This document shows, piece by piece, positions 20,601 to 30,980 of a DNA stretch of 64,000 nucleotides (positions are counted from its first letter, which is position 1; the number at the start of each line of letters is the position of its first letter). The stretch comes from Aromatoleum buckelii (lineage in GTDB: Bacteria > Pseudomonadota > Gammaproteobacteria > Burkholderiales > Rhodocyclaceae), in assembly GCF_012910785.2 (NCBI RefSeq), contig NZ_WTVH02000010.1:1-64000 (forward strand), read 5' to 3'. The notes under the pieces were generated by a model. That model saw only the letters and a program-made list of their open reading frames with translations, was not told where the DNA came from and did not search any database. The position numbers were made by a program, and so were the translations under genes.

Positions 20601-22967
20601 TTAAGGGTTTACAGGCGTCGGCGTGCGTTCGACGACCGGGGCGGGAGCGTTGTACGGAGTTTGCATCGGCGCCACCGGCACCGCTTCGTCGGGCGCTTCG
20701 GCCGGCGGGAAGAGGCCGACCGGCAGCGTCGGAACCTCCAGGGGCTGCGGGGGCAGGTTCTCGCGATAGATGTACTCTTCGCGGCCGCTGCCGGCCAAGT
20801 GGATCGCGAGCAGTCCGTCGGGCCGCGCGAGGGCCTTCTCCGGGACGCCCTTGAGCGCCGTGCGCATGTAGTTCACCCATATCGGCAGCGCTGCCGAACC
20901 GCCGGTTTCGCCACGGCCGAGATTGCGCGGCTGATCGTAGCCCATCCAACTCACGGCGACGAGATCCGGGTTGTAGCCGGTGAACCACGCATCGACGTAG
21001 TCGTTCGTGGTGCCGGTTTTGCCAGCGAGATCGCCGCGCTTGAGCACCAGGGCGCGGGTGCCGGTGCCGCGCCGGATCACGTCCTGCAGCATCGAATTCA
21101 TCAGCCACGCGTTGCGCGGGTCGATGACGCGCGGGGCGCTTTCGCCGGCGATCGGAGGATCGACTTTCGCCACCACGCGGCCGTCGCCGTCGATGATCTC
21201 CTTCACGATGTACGGATCGATGCGGTAGCCGCCATTGGCGAACACGGCATACGCTCCCGCCATTTCCCAGGGCGTCACGCTGCCTGCCCCCAAGGCCATG
21301 GTCAGGTACGGCGGATGGCGCTGTGCGTCGAAGCCGAAGCGCGTGATGTAGTCCTGTGCATAGTGCGGCGTGATCGACTGCAGCACGCGGATCGAGATCA
21401 TGTTCTTCGAGCGCGCCAGGCCGTCGCGCAACGTCATCGGCCCGTTGTATTTGCCGTCGTAGTTCCGCGGTTCCCAGTCCTTGCTGCCGGTGACGCCGGC
21501 GGGGAAGAAGAGCGGCGCGTCGTCTTCGACGCTGCTCGGCGAAAAACCCCGTTCGAGCGCGGCCGAATAGATGAACGGCTTGAAGCTCGAGCCCGGCTGG
21601 CGCAAGGCCTGCGTCACGTGATTGAACTTGCTGTGACCGAAGTCGAAGCCGCCGATCAGCGCCCGAACCGCGCCGGTGTTCGCGTCGAGTGACACCAGCG
21701 CCGCCTGGACTTCGGGTACCTGCAGGATTTCCCAGCCTTTCTCGCCGTTGTCGCGGACGCGCACGACCGCCCCCGGGCGGATCCGCCGACTCTGCGGTGC
21801 GCGCTGGTTGAGCATCGGCGCCGCGAAACTCAGTCCGCTGCCGCTGATCGTGATCGTTTCGCCGTGGCGATAGACGCGAACGCGCTTCGGCGAAGCCTCG
21901 AGAACCAGCGCCGGGAGCAGGTCGTCGTACTCCTCGAACTCCGACAGCAACTCGTCGAGGCGCTCCTCGTCGTCGGCTGCGACGCCACTTAGATCGACGA
22001 AGCCTTCAGGGCCGCGGTAGCCACGACGCCGGTCGTAATCGAGCACGCCCTGTCGCACTGCGCGCTGGGCCGCGGCCTGATCCTCGTGCATCACGGTAGT
22101 GATGATGCGGATGCCGGCATGGTAGGCCTCATCGCCGAACTGCTCGACGGCGATCTGCCGGGCCATCTCCGCGACGTAATCGCCGCGCATCGGATTCGTC
22201 GTCGAGCGCGCAGTCGTGATCTGCAGCGGAGTATCGCGGGCTTTTTCGTAGGTTTCGTTGTCGATGTAGCCGGCTTCGACCATGCGGCGCAGCACATACT
22301 GCTGGCGCAGCGTGGCGCGGCGCAGGTTCGCGATCGGGTTGTACGCGGAAGGGGCTTTCGGCAGTCCGGCGAGCATCGCCGACTCGGGAAGCGTCAGCTC
22401 CTGCAGCGACTTGCCGAAGTACGTCCTGGACGCGGTCGAGAAGCCGTAGGCCCGCTGTCCGAGGTAGATCTGGTTGATGTACAGCTCGAGAATCTGGTCC
22501 TTGGTCAGGCTGCGTTCGATCTTCAGCGCGAGCAGGATTTCATACAGCTTGCGGTTGTAGGTCTTTTCGCGCGAAAGGAAGAAATTGCGCGCGACCTGCA
22601 TCGTGATCGTCGAAGCGCCCTGGCCGCGCCCGCCGGACACCACGTTCGCCAGCGCTGCCCGACCGATGCCGATCACGTCAATCCCCGGATGCTCGTAGAA
22701 GCGCTCGTCCTCCGCCGCGAGGATCGCCTGCTTGAGTTGCATCGGGACGGCGTCGATGCGCACGACCGCACGCCGTTCCTCGCCGAATTCGCCGAGGAGG
22801 TGGCCGTCCGCCGTATATACTCTGAGCGGGATTTTGGGGCGGTAATCGGTCAGCGCCCGCAGCGACGGAAGGTTCGGCCAGGCCAGTGCAGACATCGCTC
22901 CCAGGGTTGCGACGCCGAGAACGACCAAAACGATCAGCGCAGCAACGGGATAGAAAACCCAACGCAT
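20601..22967 (-). CDS. mrcA: Penicillin-binding protein 1A
   Basis: This 788-residue bifunctional peptidoglycan synthase has an N-terminal membrane anchor (residues 5-30). The transglycosylase domain shows the catalytic Glu in AAEDERFYEHPGIDV near residue 87 and GASTITMQVARNFFL. A regulatory OB-like insert follows (about residues 300-420). The transpeptidase domain has SSFKP near residue 460, ARSKNMISIRVL near 520 and GKTGTTNDYVDAWFTGY near 667. A C-terminal Pro-rich tail follows. It is divergent from the pil operon, as in many gamma- and betaproteobacteria. Confidence 0.95.
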   Translation of the reverse strand: MRWVFYPVAALIVLVVLGVATLGAMSALAWPNLPSLRALTDYRPKIPLRVYTADGHLLGEFGEERRAVVRIDAVPMQLKQAILAAEDERFYEHPGIDVIGIGRAALANVVSGGRGQGASTITMQVARNFFLSREKTYNRKLYEILLALKIERSLTKDQILELYINQIYLGQRAYGFSTASRTYFGKSLQELTLPESAMLAGLPKAPSAYNPIANLRRATLRQQYVLRRMVEAGYIDNETYEKARDTPLQITTARSTTNPMRGDYVAEMARQIAVEQFGDEAYHAGIRIITTVMHEDQAAAQRAVRQGVLDYDRRRGYRGPEGFVDLSGVAADDEERLDELLSEFEEYDDLLPALVLEASPKRVRVYRHGETITISGSGLSFAAPMLNQRAPQSRRIRPGAVVRVRDNGEKGWEILQVPEVQAALVSLDANTGAVRALIGGFDFGHSKFNHVTQALRQPGSSFKPFIYSAALERGFSPSSVEDDAPLFFPAGVTGSKDWEPRNYDGKYNGPMTLRDGLARSKNMISIRVLQSITPHYAQDYITRFGFDAQRHPPYLTMALGAGSVTPWEMAGAYAVFANGGYRIDPYIVKEIIDGDGRVVAKVDPPIAGESAPRVIDPRNAWLMNSMLQDVIRRGTGTRALVLKRGDLAGKTGTTNDYVDAWFTGYNPDLVAVSWMGYDQPRNLGRGETGGSAALPIWVNYMRTALKGVPEKALARPDGLLAIHLAGSGREEYIYRENLPPQPLEVPTLPVGLFPPAEAPDEAVPVAPMQTPYNAPAPVVERTPTPVNP

Positions 22968-23059
22968 CGAAAGTCCAGATTAGGGTGTGGGGAAGCGATT
23001 ATACGATCGCCCGCTCGCGCGCCGGTTCCGGCCGCCCTTTCGCCCATTCCGGGTTACAC

Positions 23060-23129
23060 TTCTTTACACCTCCCATCCTTGTTGCTAGCATCCCGGAATC
23101 TGTTCGACGATCGTGCGTAACGTAAAGAA
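23060..23129. repeat. Inverted repeat in the mrcA-pilM divergent promoter region
   Basis: TTCTTTAC (23060-23067) and GTAAAGAA (23122-23129) form a perfect 8-bp inverted repeat 54 bp apart. The first arm also belongs to a direct repeat TTACAC spaced by 10 bp (23054 and 23064), one helical turn. The location between divergent mrcA and pilM suggests an operator, but no protein can be named. Confidence 0.35.
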
Positions 23130-23147
23130 ATTCAAGGCTTTTCCCTT

Positions 23148-24224
23148 GTGATCGACCTATCCCTGTTTCGTCCTAAGGTGCGCCAGTTGGCTGGGCTCGA
23201 TATCTCATCTTCATCAGTGAAGATGGTCGAGCTGTCGGGGGGCGAGAAGGAAGGCTACCGGATCGAGCGCTACGCGATCGAGTCGCTGCCCCGCGACGCG
23301 GTCGTCGACGGCAACATCAACAGCATCGAAGGCGTCAGCGAGTCGATCCGGCGTGCGCTGCGGCGCATGGGCTCCGGCATCAAGCAGGTCGCGGTTGCGC
23401 TGCCCGCGTCCGCGGTGATCACGAAGAAAATGATTCTGCCGGCCGGACTGCGAGACCAGGAAATGGAGATCCACGTCGAGTCGGAGGCGAACCAGTACAT
23501 TCCTTTCGCGCTCGACGAAGTCAATCTCGATTTCCAGACGGTCGGCCCGTCGCCCGGCAGTCCGGACGAAGTCGAGGTGCTGATCGCCGCGTCGCGCAAG
23601 GAAAAAGTCGAGGATCGCGTCGCGGTGGTCGAGGCGTCGGGCCTCAAGGCGGTCGTGGTGGACGTCGACTCCTTCGCCGCCGAAGCGGCTTTCGATCTCG
23701 TCGCCCGACAGCTGCCCGGAGGCGCGGTGAACCTGATCGTCGCGGTCGTCGACATCGGCGCCAACGTCATGGGTGTCACGGTGCTGCGCAATGGCCAGCA
23801 GATCTATTTCCGCGAGCAGGCGTTCGGCGGCAACCAGCTCACGCAGGAAATCGCCCGGCAGTACGGCATGAGCCCGGAGGACGCCGAAGCCGCGAAGCGC
23901 GCCGGCGGGCTGCCGGAAGATTACGAGCGCGACCTGCTGCGCCCGTTCATGGACAGCCTCGCGCTCGAAGTCTCGCGCGCGCTGCAATTCTTCTTCACCT
24001 CGACCCAGTACAACCAGGTCGACAAGATCGTGCTGGCGGGCGGTTGTGCCGCCATTGCGGGGCTGCCGGAAGTCGTGAGCAGCAGAACGCAGGTCGACAC
24101 CACCGTCGCCAACCCCTTCGCCGCCATGGCGCTGTCGCCGCGCGTAAGGGCCAGGAACCTGCTTGCCGATGCCCCGTCGCTGATGGTCGCATGCGGGCTG
24201 GCGCTTCGGAGATTCGATCCATGA
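23148..24224 (+). CDS. pilM: Type IV pilus assembly protein PilM
   Basis: The 358-residue actin-like ATPase forms the cytoplasmic ring base of the pilus alignment complex. It has the FtsA-like phosphate motif VVDIGANVMGVTVL near residue 198, LAGLDISSSSVKMVELSG at the N terminus, and ADK-like VLAGGCAAIAGLPE near residue 295. Initiation is at GTG (23148), the only start that fits the N terminus of the family. It is the first gene of pilMNOPQ, with 1-4 bp overlaps to pilN and pilO. Confidence 0.96.
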   Translation: MIDLSLFRPKVRQLAGLDISSSSVKMVELSGGEKEGYRIERYAIESLPRDAVVDGNINSIEGVSESIRRALRRMGSGIKQVAVALPASAVITKKMILPAGLRDQEMEIHVESEANQYIPFALDEVNLDFQTVGPSPGSPDEVEVLIAASRKEKVEDRVAVVEASGLKAVVVDVDSFAAEAAFDLVARQLPGGAVNLIVAVVDIGANVMGVTVLRNGQQIYFREQAFGGNQLTQEIARQYGMSPEDAEAAKRAGGLPEDYERDLLRPFMDSLALEVSRALQFFFTSTQYNQVDKIVLAGGCAAIAGLPEVVSSRTQVDTTVANPFAAMALSPRVRARNLLADAPSLMVACGLALRRFDP

Positions 24225-24793
24225 TTCGAATCAATCTGCTGCCGCACCGCGAGTCGAAGCGCCGCGAGCGGCGCCAGCAGTTCTACGTCTTCTCCGCGCT
24301 GATGGTCAGCGCAGGCCTGGCAATCGGCCTGCTGGTACATGCCGTGATGGTCGATCGCGTCGAGCGCCAGGAGCAAAGGAACGCTTTCTTCAGCGCGGAA
24401 ATCAAGAAACTCGACGCCGAAATCGCCGAGATCAAGCGCCTGCGCGAGCAGATCGACGCGCTCGTCGCGCGCAAGCAGGTAATCGAGTCGCTGCAGGGCA
24501 CGCGCGCGCAGTCCGTGCACCTGCTGAACGAACTCGCCGTGCACATGCCGGAGGGCGTGTATCTGAAATCGATCAAGCAGAACGGGCCGAAGATCGGGCT
24601 GCTCGGGTATGCACAGTCGAACTCGCGTGTCTCGCACCTGATGCGCAATCTCGACGGCTCGCCGTTCCTCGAGCAGCCGGGGCTGGTCGAAGTGAAATCG
24701 GCCACGCTGAACAATCGGCGCGTCAGCGAGTTCGCGCTCGACATCGGCATCGAAAGCCCGCCGGCCGAAGAAGACAAGAAGGCGAAGCCGTGA
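24221..24793 (+). CDS. pilN: Type IV pilus assembly protein PilN
   Basis: The 190-residue bitopic inner-membrane protein begins MIRINLLPHRESKRRERRQQ, the conserved PilN tail that docks into PilM. One transmembrane helix follows (residues 22-42), then a coiled coil (residues 46-85), then a ferredoxin-like periplasmic domain. It overlaps pilM by 4 bp and pilO by 4 bp. Confidence 0.96.
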   Translation: MIRINLLPHRESKRRERRQQFYVFSALMVSAGLAIGLLVHAVMVDRVERQEQRNAFFSAEIKKLDAEIAEIKRLREQIDALVARKQVIESLQGTRAQSVHLLNELAVHMPEGVYLKSIKQNGPKIGLLGYAQSNSRVSHLMRNLDGSPFLEQPGLVEVKSATLNNRRVSEFALDIGIESPPAEEDKKAKP

Positions 24794-25461
24794 AACTCGA
24801 CAGCCTGCGGCAAATCGACTTCGAACGCCTGTCCCAGGACTTCCGCGGGCTCGACCCGAACGATCCGGGTGCCTGGCCGCTCGCGCCACGCATCGCGGTC
24901 TTCGTCGCGCTGCTGGTCGCAACGATCGCGGCAGCCTGGTGGTTCGACTGGCGCGACCAGGCCGCGCTGCTCGAGACGCGTGAGGCCGAGGAGGCCGAGC
25001 TGCGGCAGAGCTGGGTCTCGAAGAAGAAGCTGGCCGTCAATCTCGACGCCTACAAGCTTCAGCTCGAGGAAACCGATCGCCAGTTCGGCGCGCTCCTCAA
25101 GCAGCTGCCGAACCGCGCGGAAATGGACTCACTGCTGTCCGACATCAATCAGGCCGGGCTTGGCCGCGGGCTGCAGTTCGAGCTGTTCAAGCCCGGCGCC
25201 GAAGTGGTCAAGGACTTCTACGCCGAGATGCCGATCGAAGTGCGCATCGTCGGCGCCTATCACGACCTGGGGACGTTCGCCGAGGACGTCGCGAGCATGC
25301 CTCGCATCGTGACGCTGAACAACATCGCGATCGAGGGGCAGAAGGACGGAACGCTCAAGCTCGACGCCCGGGCGACGACCTACCGCTACCTGGACGAGGA
25401 GGAACTCGCCCGGCAGCGGCAGCAGGCCAAGGCCGCCGAGAGCGCCAAGGGACGCAAGTGA
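24790..25461 (+). CDS. pilO: Type IV pilus assembly protein PilO
   Basis: The 223-residue inner-membrane protein pairs with PilN in the periplasm. It has one membrane helix (about residues 34-56), a coiled coil and a C-terminal globular domain containing FYAEMPIEVRIVGAYHDLGT near residue 146, which is characteristic of PilO. It ends in a Lys/Gln-rich tail (RQRQQAKAAESAKGRK). It is co-transcribed with pilN and pilP. Confidence 0.95.
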   Translation: MKLDSLRQIDFERLSQDFRGLDPNDPGAWPLAPRIAVFVALLVATIAAAWWFDWRDQAALLETREAEEAELRQSWVSKKKLAVNLDAYKLQLEETDRQFGALLKQLPNRAEMDSLLSDINQAGLGRGLQFELFKPGAEVVKDFYAEMPIEVRIVGAYHDLGTFAEDVASMPRIVTLNNIAIEGQKDGTLKLDARATTYRYLDEEELARQRQQAKAAESAKGRK

Positions 25462-25468
25462 GAAGCCT

Positions 25469-25984
25469 ATGAAGCGCCTTCTGATTCTCGCCTGCGTGAC
25501 GGCACTCGCAGCCTGTTCGAGCGACCAGGAAGACATCCGGAGCTGGATGACGGAGCAGGAAAAAGGGATGCGCGGCGCGGTCAAGCCGCTTCCCGAAGTC
25601 AGGCCTTTTCCCGTCGTCGAGTATGCGGTGGCCGACAGGACACCGCCGTTCGCCCCGGAACGGCTCGAGCCCGAAACGAAAAGCGGGCCCGGCAGCGGAC
25701 CGGACCTGAACCGCCGCCGCGAGCCGCTGGAGGCGTTTCCGCTCGAGTCGCTCGAGCTCGTCGGCGTGATGAGGCAGGGCGAGCGGGTGCACGCGCTGGT
25801 ACGGGTAGACAAGAGCCTCTATCAGGTCAGGGTCGGCAACTACCTGGGGCAGAACTTCGGTGTGGTGAGCGGCATTTCCGACGCCGACCTCACCCTCAAA
25901 GAACTCGTTGAAGACTTGGATGGCGACTGGGTGGAACGCACCAGCAAGTTGCTGTTGCAGGAGCGCCAGGAGGCGAAACGATGA
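25469..25984 (+). CDS. pilP: Pilotin-associated lipoprotein PilP
   Basis: The 171-residue lipoprotein has the lipobox LAACS near residue 15. It links PilNO to the secretin PilQ. The N-terminal linker is Pro/Glu-rich, and the C-terminal beta domain shows ELVGVMRQGERVHALVRVD and VGNYLGQNFGVV, which are diagnostic. It overlaps pilQ by 4 bp. Confidence 0.95.
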   Translation: MKRLLILACVTALAACSSDQEDIRSWMTEQEKGMRGAVKPLPEVRPFPVVEYAVADRTPPFAPERLEPETKSGPGSGPDLNRRREPLEAFPLESLELVGVMRQGERVHALVRVDKSLYQVRVGNYLGQNFGVVSGISDADLTLKELVEDLDGDWVERTSKLLLQERQEAKR

Positions 25985-28134
25985 AACGCAAGAGCATGAT
26001 GGCGCTGTTTTACGCAGTGCTGGCGCTGCTGGTGGCCGTCCCGATGGCGCTCGCCCAGGCACCGGCAGCCGTGGCCGAGATGTCGAACCGGATCGAGGGC
26101 ATGGAGGTTTCCCAGCAGGGCGGAAGCGTCTATGTCCGGCTCACGCTCAAGGAAGCGCCTGCGAGCCTGCCGCCGAGTTTCAGCGTAGCGACCCCGCCCC
26201 GCATCGCGTTCGACTTCCCTGGCACCGTGAACGGACTCGGGCGCACGCAGCAGGACATCGGCCAGGGGGACCTGCGCAGCGCGAACATCGTCCAGGCGGG
26301 CGACCGCACGCGGCTCGTGCTCAACCTGACTCGGGCGACGCCGTACGAGGCGCGCGTCGAGGGGCGCGACGTCATCATCACGCTTTCGCCGATCACGCCC
26401 GATGCCGTGGCCTCGACGCCAGTGTCGCAGGCGCTGGCGAACTTCGCGGCGCCGAAAGCGCACGATGCCGCAGCTGAAACCCGGAGCATCCGGGATATCA
26501 CTTTCCGCCGCGGCAAGGACGGCGAAGCGCGCATCGTCGTGCAGCTGTCGAGTCCGGACACCGGCATCGACATCCGCCGGCAAGGCGAAAATCTCGTCGT
26601 CGAGTTCCTCGGGGCGTCGTTGCCCGAACATCTGCGCCGGCGTTCGGACGTCACCGACTTCGCCACTCCGGTCACGTCGATGACCGCCCAACCGCAAGGC
26701 GACAACGTCAGGCTGCTGGTCGCGCCGACCGGCTTGTGGGAGCACAACGCGTACCAGAGCGACAACCAGTTCGTCCTCGAAGTGCGGCGCGTCGTCGAGG
26801 ACCCGAACAAGCTGGTCCAGGGCGGACGCGGCCAGTACAGCGGCGAGAAGCTGTCACTGAATTTCCAGAACATCGACGTCCGGTCGGTGCTGCAGGTCAT
26901 CGCGGACTTCACGAACTTCAACATCATTACCAGCGACTCCGTCCAGGGCAATCTCACGCTGCGTCTGAAGGACGTGCCGTGGGACCAGGCGCTCGACATC
27001 ATCCTGCAGGCGAAGGGCCTGGACATGCGCAAGACGGGCAACGTGATCTGGATCGCGCCGAGCGAAGAGCTCGCGATGCGCGAGAAGCTGCAGCTCGAAG
27101 CGCAGGCCCAGATCGGCGACCTCGAACCGGTCCAGACCGAGAGCTTCCAGATCAATTACCACAAGGCGAAGGAGATTTTCGAGTTCCTGAAGAGCAAGGA
27201 CCAGACGATGCTGTCGAAGCGCGGCAGCGTCGTGATGGACGAGCGCAGCAACAAGATCTTCGTCACCGATGTCGTTTCGCGCCTCGATGCGATCCGGCGG
27301 CTCGTCGCAGAAATCGACCTGCTGCCGCGCCAGGTCATGATCGAAGCGCGGATCGTCGAGGCGAACAAGGACTTTTCACGCGACCTCGGCGTGCGCCTCG
27401 GCGTCGGCGGCGTCGGCGGCAGGACCGTCGGCTTCGACGCGAACGGCCGGCCGATCAGGCGGGCGACGGTCGGCGGCGGTCTCGAAGGCACGGCTGCGAA
27501 TGCCGGCCAGGTGGTCGCAGGCACGGTGACGAACGTCCCGGGGGGACTGAACGTGAACCTCCCTGCGCCCGCCGGGTCGGGTGTGCTGTCCGCAGTGCTG
27601 TGGAACAACGCTGCGACCCGTTTCCTGAACCTGGAGCTGTCGGCCCTCGAGTCGGACGGGCGCGGCAGGGTCATTTCGAGCCCGCGCGTGTTGACCGCGA
27701 ACCAGGTCGAAGCCTCGATCGAGCAGGGTACCGAGATCCCCTATCAGGAGTCGACGAGCTCCGGTGCGACGAGCGTGTCGTTCAAGAAAGCCGTGCTGTC
27801 GCTGAAAGTGAAGCCGCAGATAACACCGGATGGGCGCGTCCAGCTCTTCGTGCAAGTCCACAAGGACCGGCCGGTATTCGACCCCCGGTTCACGGTTCCG
27901 TCCGTAAATACAAAAAACATCCAGAGCGAAGTGCTCGTCGAAAATGGCGGAACGGTCGTCATCGGCGGCATTTATGAGGAAGAGGAAGCCGATTCGGTGG
28001 CGCGCATCCCGCTGCTCGGCGAAGTCCCGGTCGTCGGCGCGCTGTTTCGCAACACGACGAAGATCTCGAACCGCTCCGAGCTGCTGATCTTCATCACGCC
28101 GCGGATAGTTGCGGACTCACTGACGCTGCGTTAG
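25981..28134 (+). CDS. pilQ: Type IV pilus secretin PilQ
   Basis: The 717-residue outer-membrane secretin forms the pilus exit pore. After a signal peptide there are two AMIN domains (about residues 35-130 and 160-260) that bind peptidoglycan, an STN/N0 domain (LSLNFQNIDVRSVLQVIADF near 290), an N1 domain, and the secretin domain from about residue 430 with VIGGIYEEEE and VPVVGALFRNTTKISNRSE close to the end. The length and domain order are normal. It is the last pil gene and is followed by aroK after 56 bp. Confidence 0.97.
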   Translation: MKRKSMMALFYAVLALLVAVPMALAQAPAAVAEMSNRIEGMEVSQQGGSVYVRLTLKEAPASLPPSFSVATPPRIAFDFPGTVNGLGRTQQDIGQGDLRSANIVQAGDRTRLVLNLTRATPYEARVEGRDVIITLSPITPDAVASTPVSQALANFAAPKAHDAAAETRSIRDITFRRGKDGEARIVVQLSSPDTGIDIRRQGENLVVEFLGASLPEHLRRRSDVTDFATPVTSMTAQPQGDNVRLLVAPTGLWEHNAYQSDNQFVLEVRRVVEDPNKLVQGGRGQYSGEKLSLNFQNIDVRSVLQVIADFTNFNIITSDSVQGNLTLRLKDVPWDQALDIILQAKGLDMRKTGNVIWIAPSEELAMREKLQLEAQAQIGDLEPVQTESFQINYHKAKEIFEFLKSKDQTMLSKRGSVVMDERSNKIFVTDVVSRLDAIRRLVAEIDLLPRQVMIEARIVEANKDFSRDLGVRLGVGGVGGRTVGFDANGRPIRRATVGGGLEGTAANAGQVVAGTVTNVPGGLNVNLPAPAGSGVLSAVLWNNAATRFLNLELSALESDGRGRVISSPRVLTANQVEASIEQGTEIPYQESTSSGATSVSFKKAVLSLKVKPQITPDGRVQLFVQVHKDRPVFDPRFTVPSVNTKNIQSEVLVENGGTVVIGGIYEEEEADSVARIPLLGEVPVVGALFRNTTKISNRSELLIFITPRIVADSLTLR

Positions 28135-28190
28135 GCTCGCGTGCTCGTCACTGGGCGCGGGCCCGATCCCGCAACGTACCGGATGCTGGT

Positions 28191-28721
28191 TTGGTGTTAG
28201 TCGTTCTCGTGGGCATGATGGGTGCCGGAAAGACCACCGTGGGACGCGAGTATGCGAGGCGGCATCAGATGCGCTTTGTGGACTGCGACCACGAAATCGA
28301 GGCTCGCACCGGCGTGAAGATCCCGACCATCTTCGAAATCGAGGGAGAAGCGGGTTTCCGGCGTCGCGAGAGTCAGCTCCTCGACGAGCTCACCCATGAG
28401 ACGGGACTGGTCCTGGCGACCGGCGGCGGAGTCGTGCTCGATCCGGCGAACCGGGCCGTTCTGGCGGCGCGCGGCATCGTCGTATACCTGAACGTGCCGA
28501 CGCAGGTGCTGTGGGAGCGCACACGCAACGACCGCAACCGGCCGCTGCTGCAGGTGTCGAATCCGCGCGAGCGCATCGAGAGCCTGTATCGCGAACGGGA
28601 TCCGCTGTATCGTGAAGTCGCCGACATCATCGTCGATGGCGGGCGCGGCAACCCGGGCGGAATGGTCAGGCAGGTCGAGAAAGCGATCCAGAATTTCCAC
28701 AAGAAAACATGCGAACACTGA
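28191..28721 (+). CDS. aroK: Shikimate kinase
   Basis: The 176-residue P-loop kinase phosphorylates shikimate in chorismate synthesis. Walker A is [11 protein letters not shown] near residue 8, the shikimate site is [11 protein letters not shown] near 32, then [18 protein letters not shown] near 77, and the LID Arg in RNDRNRPLL near 110. The start is TTG or GTG at 28191 or 28194; no ATG gives a better N terminus. It overlaps the start of aroB by 13 bp. The pilQ-aroK-aroB order is common in proteobacteria. Confidence 0.95.
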   Translation: MVLVVLVGMMGAGKTTVGREYARRHQMRFVDCDHEIEARTGVKIPTIFEIEGEAGFRRRESQLLDELTHETGLVLATGGGVVLDPANRAVLAARGIVVYLNVPTQVLWERTRNDRNRPLLQVSNPRERIESLYRERDPLYREVADIIVDGGRGNPGGMVRQVEKAIQNFHKKTCEH

Positions 28722-29791
28722 ACGTCGCCCTCGGTGATCGGGCCTACCCGATCCATATCGGACCGGGCGTGCTCGACGACGCCGGCCTGATCCGGCCTTT
28801 CCTCAGGACTGCGCGGGTCGCGATCGTCACGAACGACGTCGTCGGTCCGCTTTACCTGGCGCGGCTGCAGCGCGCGCTCGAGGCGGACGGTGTCAGGGTG
28901 GACGTCGTCACCCTTCCCGATGGCGAATCGCACAAGAACTGGCAGACGCTCAATCTCGTCTTCGACATGCTGCTGGCGACGCGCTGCGAACGCTCGACGA
29001 CGCTGATCGCGCTCGGCGGGGGCGTCGTCGGCGACATGGCCGGATTCGCCGCGGCGACCTACCAGCGCGGCATGCCGTTCATCCAGGTCCCGACGACGCT
29101 GCTGTCGCAGGTCGATTCGTCGGTCGGCGGCAAGACCGCGATCAACCATCCGCTCGGCAAGAACATGATCGGGGCGTTCTATCAGCCCCGCGTCGTGCTT
29201 GCGGACACCGCGACGCTCGACACGCTGCCGGACCGCGAGCTGAAAGCCGGCCTCGCCGAAGTGATCAAGTACGGGCTGATCCGCGACCCGGCACTGTTCG
29301 ACTGGCTCGAAGCGCACATCGAGCGCGTGCTCGCGCGCGAACCCGAAGCGCTCGCGTTCGCGATCGAGCGTTCGTGCGCGAACAAGGCCGAAGTCGTCGC
29401 GGCGGACGAAACCGAACAGGGCGAGCGCGCGCTGCTGAACCTCGGCCACACGTTCGGCCATGCGATCGAGACCGGCATGGGGTACGGCAACTGGCTGCAT
29501 GGCGAAGCCGTCGCCGCCGGCACGATGATGGCTGCGGAGCTGTCGCGCAGGCTGGGCTGGCTGACCGCTGCCGAGGTCGCGCGCATCGAAGCGCTGCACG
29601 TGCGCGCCGGGCTGCCAGTGCTCGGGCCGCCGCTGCCGGTCGCGACCTATCTCGAGCTGATGGCGAACGACAAGAAAGTCGAGGAGGGGCGCCTGCGCCT
29701 GGTCCTGCTGCGCTCGATCGGCAAGGCGGTGCTTCATGCAGGCGCGGCGCCGGACCTGATCGGCGCGTCGATCGAGGCGCGCTGCGGGTGA
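28709..29791 (+). CDS. aroB: 3-dehydroquinate synthase
   Basis: The 360-residue NAD- and zinc-dependent enzyme makes 3-dehydroquinate from DAHP. It shows [20 protein letters not shown] near residue 103, [20 protein letters not shown] near 127, the zinc ligands in [18 protein letters not shown] near 248, and [16 protein letters not shown]. Its stop overlaps the GTG start of the dNTPase gene, completing the aroK-aroB-dgt run. Confidence 0.97.
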   Translation: MRTLNVALGDRAYPIHIGPGVLDDAGLIRPFLRTARVAIVTNDVVGPLYLARLQRALEADGVRVDVVTLPDGESHKNWQTLNLVFDMLLATRCERSTTLIALGGGVVGDMAGFAAATYQRGMPFIQVPTTLLSQVDSSVGGKTAINHPLGKNMIGAFYQPRVVLADTATLDTLPDRELKAGLAEVIKYGLIRDPALFDWLEAHIERVLAREPEALAFAIERSCANKAEVVAADETEQGERALLNLGHTFGHAIETGMGYGNWLHGEAVAAGTMMAAELSRRLGWLTAAEVARIEALHVRAGLPVLGPPLPVATYLELMANDKKVEEGRLRLVLLRSIGKAVLHAGAAPDLIGASIEARCG

Positions 29792-30912
29792 TCGCGCTCG
29801 CGCCCTATGCCGTCAGCGAGGGCAATTCGCGCGGACGCGTCCACGCGGAGCCGTCGCCCGGCATACGCAGCGAGTTCCAGCGCGACCGCGACCGCATCGT
29901 TCACTGCACGGCTTTTCGCCGGCTGGAATACAAGACGCAGGTGTTCGTCAATCACGAGGGCGACCTTTTTCGCACGCGGCTCACGCACAGCATCGAAGTC
30001 GCGCAGATCACGCGCACCATCGCGCGCGTGCTGGCGCTCAACGAGGATCTCGCCGAAGCCATCGCCCTCGCGCACGACCTCGGACATACCCCTTTCGGCC
30101 ACGCCGGGCAGGACGCGCTCAACGCGTGCATGAAGGCATACGGCGGGTTCGAGCACAATCTCCAGTCGCTGCGCACCGTCGACGTGCTCGAGGAGCACTA
30201 TGCGGCGTTCGATGGGCTCAACCTGACCCACGAAACGCGCGAAGGCATCCTCAAGCACTGTTTACGGACCCATGCCGCGCAGCTCGGCGAGCTCGGGCAG
30301 CGCTTCATCGAAGGCACCCAGCCTTCGCTCGAAGCGCAGCTCGCGAACCTCGCCGACGAAATCGCGTACAACAACCACGACGTCGATGACGGTCTGCGTT
30401 CGGGTTTGATCTCGCTCGCCGACCTTGACGCGGTCGCGATCTTCGCGACCCGCCGGCGGGAAGTCGAAGCGCAGTGGCCGGGGCTCGCCGGGCGCAAGCT
30501 GATCCACGAGACGATCCGCCGCATGATCAACGCGATGGCGCTCGACCTGATCGACAGGACGCGTTCGAACATCGCTGCCGCCGGCATCGTCACCCTTACC
30601 GACGTGCACCGGGCGCCGGCTCTCGTCGCGTACTCCGACGCGCTGTTGCCGCAGCTTCGGGAACTGAAGTCCTTTCTCCGCGAAAAGCTCTATCTGCACT
30701 ACCAGGTGCTGCGGATGACCGACAAGGCGCGGCGCATCGTGCGCGACCTGTTCGACGCCTTCATGAGCGACGTCCGGCTGCTGCCGCCGCAGTACCAGCT
30801 CCGCGCCCACGCCGACCAGCCGCGCGCGATCGCGGACTACATCGCCGGCATGACGGATCGCTATGCGATCAAGGAGCATCGCCGGCTCTTCGCGGTGGGC
30901 GAAATTCATTGA
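29788..30912 (+). CDS. dgt: Deoxyguanosinetriphosphate triphosphohydrolase-like protein
   Basis: This 374-residue HD-domain enzyme hydrolyses dNTPs to deoxynucleoside and triphosphate (type 2 dNTPase). The HD ligands are in [11 protein letters not shown] near residue 69, [14 protein letters not shown] near 95 and [14 protein letters not shown] near 194. A C-terminal helical region ends [16 protein letters not shown]. The GTG at 29788 overlaps the aroB stop and fits the family start; a longer in-frame extension would lie inside aroB. Confidence 0.93.
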   Translation: MIALAPYAVSEGNSRGRVHAEPSPGIRSEFQRDRDRIVHCTAFRRLEYKTQVFVNHEGDLFRTRLTHSIEVAQITRTIARVLALNEDLAEAIALAHDLGHTPFGHAGQDALNACMKAYGGFEHNLQSLRTVDVLEEHYAAFDGLNLTHETREGILKHCLRTHAAQLGELGQRFIEGTQPSLEAQLANLADEIAYNNHDVDDGLRSGLISLADLDAVAIFATRRREVEAQWPGLAGRKLIHETIRRMINAMALDLIDRTRSNIAAAGIVTLTDVHRAPALVAYSDALLPQLRELKSFLREKLYLHYQVLRMTDKARRIVRDLFDAFMSDVRLLPPQYQLRAHADQPRAIADYIAGMTDRYAIKEHRRLFAVGEIH

Positions 30913-30945
30913 ATCATCATAGTCTTACCGCAGCGCAAAAAACTC

Positions 30946-30974
30946 TTGAATCACGAGTTTCAGGCAGGTATATT
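30946..30974 (+). promoter_or_regulatory. Strong sigma-70 promoter upstream of a candidate small RNA
   Basis: TTGAAT (30946-30951) and TATATT (30969-30974) are separated by exactly 17 bp, one of the best sigma-70 matches in the window. Transcription would begin near 30981. It is 35 bp after the dgt stop and about 190 bp ahead of gltB. Confidence 0.7.
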
Positions 30975-30980
30975 CTTTAG

